NCBI RefSeq assembly: GCF_000169335.1
Contig: NZ_AAXW01000119.1
Coordinates: forward strand, 1-5,856
Length of the DNA stretch: 5,856 bases
Origin: Crocosphaera chwakensis CCY0110
GTDB lineage: Bacteria; Cyanobacteriota; Cyanobacteriia; Cyanobacteriales; Microcystaceae
Direction of reading: 5' to 3'
The stretch's first letter is position 1. Every line of letters begins with the position of its first letter. Positions 1 through 5,389 of the stretch are shown piece by piece. The position numbers were made by a program, and so were the translations under genes. The notes under the pieces were generated by a model. The model ran no database searches. It saw nothing but the letters and a program-made list of their open reading frames with translations, and was not told the DNA's origin.

Positions 1-44
1 CAAATTTGTTTATATTTGCTAATATTAGTTTTTAGTTCTTGACT

Positions 45-60
45 AAGGTGTAAAAATGTG
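45..60 (+). promoter_or_regulatory. Shine-Dalgarno and GTG start of the lipoprotein gene
   Basis: AAGGTG (45-50) lies 7 bases before GTG (58-60), which opens the lipoprotein frame. An ATG at 56-58 overlaps it by one base but reads a different frame and stops after seven codons, so it cannot start this gene. The gene's own frame has a stop at 40-42 and no other usable start after it. GTG is therefore the only sensible choice. The overlapping ATG could compete for initiation, which is inference. Upstream, TATATT (10-15) or TAATAT (19-24) could be a -10 box, but the matching -35 would fall outside the window. Confidence 0.6.
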
Positions 61-759
61 TATAAAAAAATTAATTTAAGGCTACTATTCATTTTAATTT
101 TAATTTTGGTTGGTTGTAAGTCATCTACCGATAAAGCCAAACCAATATTTTTTATACATATTTTAGATATTAGTAAGTCAGCACAAGAGGACAAAGTATT
201 CACTCGTCAACTTAAAGAATCTTGTTTTGCGATAGCAGATAAAGCTAAAAAAGAAGATAAATATATTCTGATGCCAGTTGGAGGAAAAACTTTAGATGAA
301 TATAGAGAACCCCAACTGTATCAATCAGCAAGAAATCTAAAGAAAGAATGTAACGACATTCAGAAAAAAGAAACAGAAATTTCTCAAAAAGGAACTTTTG
401 TTTGTGCAGTATGGGATAAGCTATATAATGTTTTAAGTTATGATAATTCACATACTCCATTTGTTATTAGTCAAGTCCAGGTTAATGAACACGATAATAA
501 ATGTGATCAAATAATTACTGATTTAGCAGATCAAATACAAAACAATGGAGGAAGATTAATACACGCAAGTACCAAAAATATATCAAATAATATAAATAAT
601 GAGAGTAATTATAATTTTAATAAGTGGCTCTATGAATTACTTAAAGGTAAATATAGTAAAGGCCAATATAGTGAAACTGTAGATTTTTACGATAAAGATA
701 TCCAAAGTAAAATTTTTGATGACATAGAAAAGTTACGTCATAATCATGATTTGAGGTAA
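58..759 (+). CDS. Predicted lipoprotein with degenerate von Willebrand A-like domain
   Basis: This 233-residue protein has a type II (lipoprotein) signal peptide: basic residues at 3-8, a hydrophobic run at 9-18 and a lipobox L-V-G-C with the lipidated Cys at 20. It should be anchored on the outer face of a membrane. The mature part begins with a hydrophobic strand running into D37-x-S39-x-S41, the first metal-site motif of von Willebrand A domains. A Thr at 113 (K-G-T) is in place for the second motif. The third acidic motif is not obvious; the matching strand near 135-143 lacks the usual Ser-Asp-Gly. Metal binding may be weak or lost. The tail (175-233) is Asn- and Lys-rich. The gene is followed after 6 bases by a membrane coiled-coil gene whose ribosome site overlaps its last codons, so the two are almost certainly one operon. 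No specific function is recognised; ligand binding or a scaffold role is inference. Confidence 0.8.
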   Translation: MYKKINLRLLFILILILVGCKSSTDKAKPIFFIHILDISKSAQEDKVFTRQLKESCFAIADKAKKEDKYILMPVGGKTLDEYREPQLYQSARNLKKECNDIQKKETEISQKGTFVCAVWDKLYNVLSYDNSHTPFVISQVQVNEHDNKCDQIITDLADQIQNNGGRLIHASTKNISNNINNESNYNFNKWLYELLKGKYSKGQYSETVDFYDKDIQSKIFDDIEKLRHNHDLR

Positions 760-765
760 GAAATT

Positions 766-2745
766 ATGAAAGATGAATCAAAAGACATTATTGAAAATCA
801 AGTAGAAAGATTAAATGCTTTGGGATTATCCAAAATAGATCAAGAAACTATATCTGGATTAGTACCAGAACTTAAGAGCATAGCTAAAGATTACGGTAAA
901 TTCAATTTTTCATTAGAGAGAACATATAAAAAAAATCAATTGACAGAAAATGAAGCTAACCAAGAAAATAGAAATTTCCTTTTCACTGTTAGTAGTAAAT
1001 TAAATAATAAGCTTTTTATAGTTATGTGGTTAATTGTTGCTTCTATCGCAGCATCACTAAATATGAAAGCAGCTCAAACAGTAGTACCAGATAGTTGGGG
1101 TAATGGAGAGACTACAATATCTTTCATAGTTTCTTTATGTTTTATAATTTTTATTGATATAATAATAGCTAGTCAAGTGACTTTTTTTTATAATAAACAA
1201 GATGCTGAACAAGAACAAAAAATTAAGTTTGAGTATTTGGGAAAAGTTCAAAATCAATCTAATGGTGTAGTTACAGAAAATGAGCAAAAAGGTGAAAAAG
1301 AAGTTTTAGAAAAAGTTCAAGGAAAGTATTTAGATGAACCAGATAAAGATAAAAAGCTACCTTTTGATGTAAAATTAAATTTTGGTATATTAGGAATTTA
1401 TTTTTCAGTAGAATTTTTTGCAAGTATATATGACATTATTACTTATGATACATTTAATATAATTGCATTAGCAATACCAATATCAGCTGCATTATTAAAT
1501 TTAATGAGTGGTTATTTGAGGGGAATGACAATAGTTTACCCACGAAACAAGAAAAAAATTAGAAATCATTATCAGGAAGTTCACAGCAAAATAGATAAGA
1601 AAAAGTTAGTACAAGACATAAAATTAATGAATTATTTAACAAAAAAATATAAAGAAAATGGCAATATTTCACATAATGAAATAGAGAAAATAAAAACGGG
1701 TCATAAAACTTGGTTGAAACTAAAAGAAATGAGAAGAAAATTTGAAAAGGATTTAAGTAATGTACAATCTAAAAATACTGATAATGATTCTAAGAAGCAA
1801 TTAATAATAGTGGCAAACATTATACAAGTATTAGAAAAATTTAAAAATGAGGTAGAAGACTTAATTAGTTCATCTGAATATTTTGGATTAGATCCTGATA
1901 TGCTAAATAATTTTAGTAACGATATAAAGAATCAGTACACTAAATATCAAGGAGAATTGACAAAAATACAAAGTACAATATCTAAAATAGATGATAGAGA
2001 AAAAGTAATGAGAGAAAGAGAAAGAATCAATGACGTTATTAAAGAACATCAAACTATAATTAAAAATTATAAGCAGGAATATCATCAAAAAATCGATAGT
2101 ATAATCAATACTTCTTTAGAAAATTATAGTTTATTAAATGAAACAATAAAAAGTTTAGATAAGTTAAATTTAGAAATAGCTTTTATTGAGCAAATAATAA
2201 CACAAATTAAAAGAACGCAAGGAAGATTAAAAGTATTTGAGGATAGTCAAGATGAATTAATAAGTAAAAATGTTAATAACCAAATAGAAAATTTAAAAGT
2301 AGAAGAAATAGAATATGAACAAAAAATAGAAAATTTGAAAAAGACAAAGTTTGAAAAATTATTACCTAAAAAAAGAATTTTAGAATTGGAGAAATTTGGT
2401 AGTAGTCTGAGAAGTAAATTTAAAAAAGAAGAATCAAATTTAAAAAGTGAATTAAGTAAGAAAAAAGAAAGTCTTATAGGAGAATATCAACAAGAAAATT
2501 CAGGTGAACCAAATTCAGTAAATCAAAATAGAAGAATAGCATTAGGAAATGAATTAAATTTAATAGAAATAGAATATTTAGAAGAAATAATCGAAATAAT
2601 CAAAAATTATATATATAGATTGGAAGGTATACACAAGGAAATCATAGAATTAAAAGGAGATATATTAGTAATTCAACGAATAATTAATGATTTTCAGAAA
2701 GATACAGAGAAATATGAAAATATGTTAAGGGAAATAGAAAATTGA
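766..2745 (+). CDS. Four-helix membrane protein with long cytoplasmic coiled coil, unknown function
   Basis: This 659-residue protein starts at an ATG preceded by GAGG (753-756) with 9-base spacing, overlapping the end of the lipoprotein gene. A soluble N-terminus (1-80) is followed by hydrophobic segments at about 83-98 and 117-141, a charged 60-residue loop, then segments at about 205-226 and 231-252. A strongly basic stretch at 260-266 follows. The positive-inside rule gives both ends in the cytoplasm, with only short outside loops (99-116 and around 227-230). From about 265 to 659 the sequence is Lys/Glu/Ile/Leu/Asn-rich and mostly helical, typical of extended coiled coil. There is no Walker A motif or nuclease or protease signature. 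The shape (membrane helices plus long cytoplasmic coil, paired with an outside partner) recalls ZorA-like or tethering proteins only in outline; I claim no homology. It is probably the membrane partner of the upstream lipoprotein. Base composition is very AT-rich, with many AAA, AAT, ATA and TTA codons, unlike the genes to the right. Confidence 0.85.
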   Translation: MKDESKDIIENQVERLNALGLSKIDQETISGLVPELKSIAKDYGKFNFSLERTYKKNQLTENEANQENRNFLFTVSSKLNNKLFIVMWLIVASIAASLNMKAAQTVVPDSWGNGETTISFIVSLCFIIFIDIIIASQVTFFYNKQDAEQEQKIKFEYLGKVQNQSNGVVTENEQKGEKEVLEKVQGKYLDEPDKDKKLPFDVKLNFGILGIYFSVEFFASIYDIITYDTFNIIALAIPISAALLNLMSGYLRGMTIVYPRNKKKIRNHYQEVHSKIDKKKLVQDIKLMNYLTKKYKENGNISHNEIEKIKTGHKTWLKLKEMRRKFEKDLSNVQSKNTDNDSKKQLIIVANIIQVLEKFKNEVEDLISSSEYFGLDPDMLNNFSNDIKNQYTKYQGELTKIQSTISKIDDREKVMRERERINDVIKEHQTIIKNYKQEYHQKIDSIINTSLENYSLLNETIKSLDKLNLEIAFIEQIITQIKRTQGRLKVFEDSQDELISKNVNNQIENLKVEEIEYEQKIENLKKTKFEKLLPKKRILELEKFGSSLRSKFKKEESNLKSELSKKKESLIGEYQQENSGEPNSVNQNRRIALGNELNLIEIEYLEEIIEIIKNYIYRLEGIHKEIIELKGDILVIQRIINDFQKDTEKYENMLREIEN

Positions 2746-2890
2746 CTTATTTCATAATTTAAAGAAATGTAGGAATTAAACTAGAGTTAATAATTTAACA
2801 GAAGCATAGTTGAACTAAATACTCTTTTATTTGAACCTTAAAGGTATCATAAAGACATGAAATATATAAAGATGGGGCTTACTTACGAAG
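2746..2890. other. AT-rich intergenic stretch after the operon
   Basis: There is no credible reading frame on either strand. An imperfect dyad at about 2775-2791 (AACT/AGTT core) has no T-run after it and does not look like a terminator, so the operon mRNA may run on to the terminator at 3027-3062. Confidence 0.4.
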
Positions 2891-2893
2891 AGG

Positions 2894-2899
2894 TATAAT
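2894..2899 (+). promoter_or_regulatory. Possible -10 box for a small RNA
   Basis: TATAAT at 2894-2899 is a perfect -10 consensus just before a strong stem-loop. The region 16-19 bases upstream (around 2870-2877) is G-rich and shows no -35 match. The promoter would have to be activator-dependent or is chance. Transcription would begin near 2906. Confidence 0.35.
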
Positions 2900-2905
2900 G
2901 TTGCT

Positions 2906-3062
2906 TCTAGACCCCTTCTCGTTGCGCTGAGAGAATCGGGGTTACGCTCACAAACTGCGGAAAGATAACCTAGAGGGCTTAATCGCTGATTAAATAAAGG
3001 TTTTACGTGTTTTAATTAGGGAACGATTGACTTATAAGCAAAACTTATGAGTCAATTTTTTT
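2906..3062 (+). ncRNA. Candidate structured small RNA
   Basis: Between a TATAAT box (2894) and a rho-independent terminator (T-run ending 3062) lie two further stem-loops and no open frame. In the first, ACCCC (2911-2915) pairs with GGGGT (2938-2942) and TTCTC (2916-2920) with GAGAA (2931-2935), leaving a two-base bulge. In the second, TTAATC (2979-2984) and GATTAA (2988-2993) close a 3-base loop. An RNA of about 155 nt with three hairpins would result. Its 3' end runs head-on into the end of the winged-helix gene on the other strand, overlapping it by two bases. A regulatory role, for instance on that mRNA's tail, is inference. It could instead be the 3' untranslated region of the upstream operon. 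Confidence 0.35.
3027..3062 (+). terminator. Strong rho-independent terminator, plus strand
   Basis: TTGACTTATAAG (3027-3038) pairs with CTTATGAGTCAA (3044-3055) with one mismatch in 12 around a CAAAA loop, followed by seven T (3056-3062). The T-run is on the plus strand only, so it ends plus-strand transcripts (the two-gene operon or the candidate small RNA). It shares two bases with the stop codon of the opposing winged-helix gene. Minus-strand transcripts would form the same hairpin but have no U-tract after it. Confidence 0.8.
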
Positions 3063-3438
3063 ATTTTCCTTTTTTCACAAACATTTGACTCAAAACGTAT
3101 TTGCGTCGGTTATTAGGCCCAAGACGGCTAATAATTTTCAACTCTTCTAGTTCGTTAAGTGCTTCTCTAATAGTGTGTTCACTTAACGCTGTGGCTTGCT
3201 GAATTTCCCGTTGAGTCATTTCAACAATTGTGTCCTCAAAGCCCATACGAAAACCAAGAGCATGAAGTACCTTGAGCGCACTACCACTTATTTTTGGAAG
3301 TATTGCTTCTAATGAATCAGTGTAAAGTTTCACAAACGATTTCTCCTTTCGTCTGCGTCTATAAACACTCAGTCCATTACTTTCGATGATTTCGATAGCT
3401 TGTCTGAGTCTTTTAGACCCATATTGTTTATTGTCCAT
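3061..3438 (-). CDS. Winged-helix protein resembling plasmid RepL-type replication proteins
   Basis: This 125-residue basic protein is very likely DNA-binding. After a Lys/Arg-rich N-terminus (R27-R30, K31, K33) comes F-V-K-L-Y and a helical part (43-66). A helix-turn-helix follows at about 74-103 (T-Q-R-E-I, then A-L-S-E-H-T-I-R as recognition helix), then a basic hairpin wing (104-117, R-R-K-Y) and a short F-V-K-K-G tail. The order (F-x-K-x-Y lead, Leu-rich helix, T-x-R-E-I helix-turn-helix, wing, terminal K-K-G) resembles RepL-type proteins of small plasmids, which run somewhat longer. A role in plasmid replication or its control is the leading reading, while a plain regulator such as a copy-number or partition repressor is the alternative. 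The ATG at 3436-3438 is the only good start; AGGGA lies about 12 bases upstream, further than usual. An inverted repeat over its promoter suggests autoregulation. Confidence 0.75.
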   Translation of the reverse strand: MDNKQYGSKRLRQAIEIIESNGLSVYRRRRKEKSFVKLYTDSLEAILPKISGSALKVLHALGFRMGFEDTIVEMTQREIQQATALSEHTIREALNELEELKIISRLGPNNRRKYVLSQMFVKKGK

Positions 3439-3475
3439 CTTTAAGTTTAATCCCTAAAATTTTTATGGATACATT

Positions 3476-3517
3476 GCCTATAAAAACTATAGTTCATAGA
3501 CTCAAGTTTTTATAGGC
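3476..3517 (-). promoter_or_regulatory. Promoter embedded in a perfect 13-bp inverted repeat
   Basis: GCCTATAAAAACT (3476-3488) and AGTTTTTATAGGC (3505-3517) are exact reverse complements separated by 16 bases. Read on the minus strand, TTGAGT (3500-3505) and TATAGG (3477-3482) sit exactly 17 bases apart as -35 and -10, placing a start near 3470 and giving a leader of about 32 nt before the winged-helix gene. The -10 lies wholly inside one arm and the -35 touches the other. A dimer bound here would block the promoter. The natural candidate is the winged-helix protein itself (inference). Confidence 0.6.
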
Positions 3518-3817
3518 TAACAAAATCGCTGAAATGTTTATATAATCAATGTTTCCAGGATTTCATCTTAGTGCTATGTCTACCTCTTAATAACGTAAGG
3601 CGGAAATCCGCTCTAGGTCTAGCTTCCAGCGATCAAAACTGGTAATTTTAATATTTTCTTAATGTTTTAAAAGCTGGCTTAAAGGTGCTTAGAGCCGTCG
3701 TTCGGGGAGGTCTGGAGGGACTGGTTACTGACCCTCCAGATCGGGGCTTGGGGTGTCCCCAAATATCGGACAAAAAATGCGATACTAAAGAAGCTAAAAG
3801 TTAGACAGGGATTACTT
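3518..3817 (+). other. Gene-free leader region with several hairpins
   Basis: No credible gene lies here. A TATAAT at 3541-3546 has only a poor -35 (TAACAA, 3518-3523), but could start a leader of about 265 nt ahead of the TTG-started gene. Short dyads follow: GCGGA/TCCGC (3600-3611), AAGC/GCTT (3671-3680), the strong hairpin at 3709-3742 and GGGG/CCCC at 3750-3760. So much structure before a weakly initiated small gene suggests RNA-level control or an origin element; which one cannot be told from sequence alone. Confidence 0.4.
3709..3742 (+). repeat. Perfect 9-bp hairpin
   Basis: TCTGGAGGG (3711-3719) pairs with CCCTCCAGA (3732-3740) around a 12-base loop, extendable by two pairs (one G-U). 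No T-run follows, so it is not a normal terminator. A second, smaller hairpin GGGG-TGT-CCCC (3750-3760) follows at once. They lie 58-109 bases before the start of the OB/GW-motif gene. Confidence 0.65.
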
Positions 3818-4231
3818 TTGAGACAGGTTGCTGTACTAACAGGAACGGTGAAAAATTTAGACACTTGGGAATCAAAGAAGGGTTTGATCCTCCGAAAGCT
3901 GGAGAACGGAATGGAGATTACAGCTGTAGGCAAAATTGACGTTATGGATGACTACGTGATGTTGATTTTTAGTGTGACTCTGTTTCCAATTCCCAAAGTT
4001 GGCCAAGGAGAAGAATCGTTAAATGAGTTTTTAAGATTGATCAGACAGCAACAAGCAAAAGAGTACAAACCAGGATGGTTAGTTTACCGATTAAAAGAAT
4101 TAAATCCACCGCTATCAATTTGGAAATTATGCGCTCAATATCTTGGTAAAAAAGAGGGGTGGGGTTTTTATCAATGGCGTGAGCTTAATCCTAAAAAAGA
4201 AAAATCAAATGATTTTGATGACTGGGATTAA
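3818..4231 (+). CDS. Small protein with OB-like N-terminus and duplicated GW motif
   Basis: This 137-residue protein starts at TTG 3818. The only later conventional start, ATG 3911, would remove residues 1-31 and the first predicted strand, and no ATG, GTG or TTG lies upstream before the in-frame stop at 3680. A weak GGGA lies 6 bases before the TTG. Residues 4-56 (G-T-V-K-x-L, then I-L-R-x-L-x-N-G-x-x-I-T-A-V-G-K-I) read as alternating beta strands, like the OB-fold at the front of RecD-like helicases; this is a pattern judgement, not a proven match. Residues 84-97 and 112-125 form a clear internal repeat, K-x-G-W-x-x-Y-x-x-[KR]-E-L-N-P, 28 residues apart. I associate such GW-Y-E motifs with cyanobacterial accessory and helicase-like proteins. 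The tail is acidic (D-F-D-D-W-D). A single-stranded DNA or replication accessory role is inference. It may be a stand-alone fragment of a larger helicase family. A strong terminator follows 13 bases after the stop. Confidence 0.7.
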   Translation: MRQVAVLTGTVKNLDTWESKKGLILRKLENGMEITAVGKIDVMDDYVMLIFSVTLFPIPKVGQGEESLNEFLRLIRQQQAKEYKPGWLVYRLKELNPPLSIWKLCAQYLGKKEGWGFYQWRELNPKKEKSNDFDDWD

Positions 4232-4244
4232 CTTATATAATATT

Positions 4245-4285
4245 AAGCACTTTGCAAACAAAGTTTGCGTAAGTGCGCTTTTTTT
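4245..4285 (+). terminator. Rho-independent terminator after the OB/GW-motif gene
   Basis: GCACTT (4247-4252) pairs with AAGTGC (4271-4276), and GCAAAC with GTTTGC closes an AAA loop; a small asymmetric bulge separates the two stems. A run of seven T (4279-4285) follows. The stem begins 15 bases after the stop codon. Confidence 0.85.
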
Positions 4286-4313
4286 CCCTTAGAGGGTCAA
4301 GAAAGGGGGATCG

Positions 4314-4342
4314 TAGCTCGCTCAACGCTCGCTAGTTTTTTT
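4314..4342 (+). terminator. Possible second, backup terminator
   Basis: TAGC (4314-4317) pairs with GCTA (4331-4334), with two further GC pairs inside across a small internal loop. Seven T (4336-4342) follow one G later. The stem is weak, but the T-run and position just after the main terminator fit a tandem arrangement. Confidence 0.35.
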
Positions 4343-4455
4343 GTAGGTAAGATCGTCTCCTTTCAGTCGTATTATACCATTACCCTTGCGCTAACCGTCC
4401 CCTTGGGAGACTGCTTAAATTGAATTTTCTGTGATCAGAAAATAATTGTTTATAT
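4343..4455. other. Gene-free region with small alternative dyads
   Basis: No reading frame worth calling. GTCTCC (4355-4360) and CAGTC (4364-4368) can each pair with overlapping parts of GGAGACTG (4406-4413), so the pairings exclude each other. TTTTCTG (4425-4431) and CAGAAAA (4436-4442) form an exact 7-bp dyad around TGAT, without a T-run on either strand. A protein-binding site is as likely as an RNA structure. Confidence 0.3.
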
Positions 4456-4480
4456 GGGGGCATACTGCCCCCAAACCCCC
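4456..4480. repeat. G5/C5 hairpin module, copy 1
   Basis: GGGGGCA (4456-4462) and TGCCCCC (4466-4472) are perfect complements around TAC; AAA and a second C5 block (4476-4480) follow. The same G5-loop-C5-spacer-C5 plan recurs at 5652-5674. It lies just outside the left palindromic repeat. Confidence 0.6.
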
Positions 4481-4485
4481 TGTGT

Positions 4486-4557
4486 GCTGTTTCAACAAAT
4501 ATTGCTGATTCCGCTCCGCTCCATTCGCAAATATTCATCTCAAACAGCTTTAAAATT
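4486..4557 (-). repeat. Left copy of the palindromic inverted repeat flanking the GIY-YIG cassette
   Basis: Bases 4497-4557 are the reverse complement of 5794-5856 with one substitution and two single-base length differences. The copy is itself a large imperfect hairpin: GCTGTTT (4486-4492) pairs with AAACAGC (4542-4548), then AATATT-GC (4498-4505) with GCAAATATT (4527-4535). At its tip, read on the minus strand, lies GCGGAGC, a GNA-loop mini-hairpin. It sits just downstream of the stop of the GIY-YIG gene. Confidence 0.85.
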
Positions 4558-4558
4558 G

Positions 4559-4572
4559 GATCTTGGTAGATC
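4559..4572 (-). terminator. Weak hairpin just after the GIY-YIG gene
   Basis: GATCT (4559-4563) and AGATC (4568-4572) pair around a 4-base loop 2 bases after the stop codon of the minus-strand gene, followed on that strand by CCAATTTT. It is too short and has too few T to be convincing alone. The larger palindrome that follows (4486-4548) could help stop transcription. Confidence 0.3.
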
Positions 4573-4574
4573 AG

Positions 4575-5330
4575 TTATTCAGGTTTAAATTTAGGGGATG
4601 GGTTGTTTTCTCCGGAGGGGTAATATTTCCAGCCACTAAGTTCTTCAAGATATTCGATTGGGTCTATGTCGAATAAGGAAGCTGCGTCTTCCAAATCTTT
4701 AACTGTATTAAAACCAAAGTGTTTAGCCAGACTACTTCGATTAATACCGTCTCTTAGATCCTCATGATTAGGTTTCCATTGTTGTAAACCTCTAGGAGGT
4801 AAATGGTTTTTTAGTTTCTTAACTATGGATTCTGAGCCGAACTGAACTAGGGTAGATAATGTATCATTAAATTGTTGTTTTAGGGTATTCAATTCTTGTT
4901 TAACTTCTTGTAGTTGAGAAGCAGTTACTAAAACATTAGTTTCGATAGTTTCAGTAGGTTCTGACTCAAACTCTTCTATAGTTTCATTAAGATTATCAAT
5001 AGAGTCAAAAGTAAAGTAACCTATTCTAGACTCGATAGAAGTTTCAATAAAGTATTGATATTTGTGATGATTATTCCAACGAGTCCGTAAGTTATCAGCT
5101 TTACCAATGTAAAGAAGATTATGATCTAAAGTGTAAACAAAATAAATTCCAGGTAGTTTAGGTAATTTAACTCGTTCAGTAATATGTAGACTAGGAATAG
5201 AACTTAAAAGCATACCAAGTATAACATCAGTTTTATTCTGCCTAGTCTGCTTAACTTGATCATCAATGCTGTTAACTAAGTCTAGGGGGCATCGGATTGT
5301 AATAGCTGCTGTACGCGATGTTTGAGACAT
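4575..5330 (-). CDS. Ribbon-helix-helix / GIY-YIG nuclease-like fusion protein
   Basis: This 251-residue protein has two recognisable domains. Residues 8-45 fit a ribbon-helix-helix DNA-binding fold: a strand A-I-T-I-R-C, then helices around 15-29 and 32-44 with the N-K-T-D turn between. Residues 58-125 carry the GIY-YIG core: G61-I-Y63, then Y74-I-G76-K, L81-R82-x-R84 and a His pair at 88-89. A catalytic Glu could be E116, E119 or E120, but the usual P-x-x-N end is spread out (P125, N132) in an acidic stretch, so cleavage activity is uncertain. Residues 136-160 look like coiled coil. Residues 192-235 (S-L-A-K-H-F-G-F) may form a second helix-turn-helix-like unit ending in W234. Known GIY-YIG proteins cut DNA in homing, repair and restriction; which applies here is unknown. 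There is no clear ribosome site before the ATG (5328-5330). An operator-like site overlaps its promoter, and inverted repeats enclose gene and upstream region. Confidence 0.8.
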   Translation of the reverse strand: MSQTSRTAAITIRCPLDLVNSIDDQVKQTRQNKTDVILGMLLSSIPSLHITERVKLPKLPGIYFVYTLDHNLLYIGKADNLRTRWNNHHKYQYFIETSIESRIGYFTFDSIDNLNETIEEFESEPTETIETNVLVTASQLQEVKQELNTLKQQFNDTLSTLVQFGSESIVKKLKNHLPPRGLQQWKPNHEDLRDGINRSSLAKHFGFNTVKDLEDAASLFDIDPIEYLEELSGWKYYPSGENNPSPKFKPE

Positions 5331-5346
5331 AATACAAGTGTCTAAT

Positions 5347-5382
5347 AGTATAACTTATACTGTAGTATATTATGTCATACAA
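5347..5382 (-). promoter_or_regulatory. Promoter with overlapping operator-like palindromes
   Basis: On the minus strand, TTGTAT (5377-5382) and TATAAG (5354-5359) are 17 bases apart, a good -35/-10 pair for the GIY-YIG gene. Over the -10, half-sites AGTATA (5347-5352), TATACT (5356-5361) and AGTATA (5364-5369) alternate in orientation, making the perfect palindrome AGTATAACTTATACT (5347-5361) and an overlapping one at 5356-5369. Ribbon-helix-helix proteins typically bind arrays of short half-sites and repress their own promoters, so the encoded protein is the likely repressor (inference). Confidence 0.55.
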
Positions 5383-5389
5383 CTATATT

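Noticed and set aside
56..79. ATG at 56 as the start of the first gene
   Set aside because: It reads another frame and stops after seven codons.
245..460. Minus-strand open frame of 71 codons inside the lipoprotein gene
   Set aside because: It lies opposite a well-supported gene, has no ribosome site and gives a low-complexity hydrophobic product typical of antisense AT-rich DNA.
1903..2088. Minus-strand open frame of 61 codons inside the coiled-coil gene
   Set aside because: Its Phe/Ile/Tyr-rich product mirrors the Lys/Glu/Asn codons of the real gene.
2906..3026. tRNA or known riboswitch
   Set aside because: No cloverleaf, CCA-type end or recognisable riboswitch core could be drawn from the stems.
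3476..3517. Transcription terminator
   Set aside because: The 13-bp arms are AT-rich, the loop is 16 bases, and no T-run follows on either strand. Promoter boxes fit the arms exactly.
3679..3933. Minus-strand open frame of 84 codons overlapping the start of the OB/GW-motif gene
   Set aside because: It runs through two hairpins, has no recognisable domain and conflicts with the better plus-strand gene, which has an internal repeat and its own terminator.
4575..5330. Group I intron homing endonuclease
   Set aside because: The gene is not inside another coding or RNA gene, and no intron core elements were seen around it. The inverted repeats are unlike intron borders.
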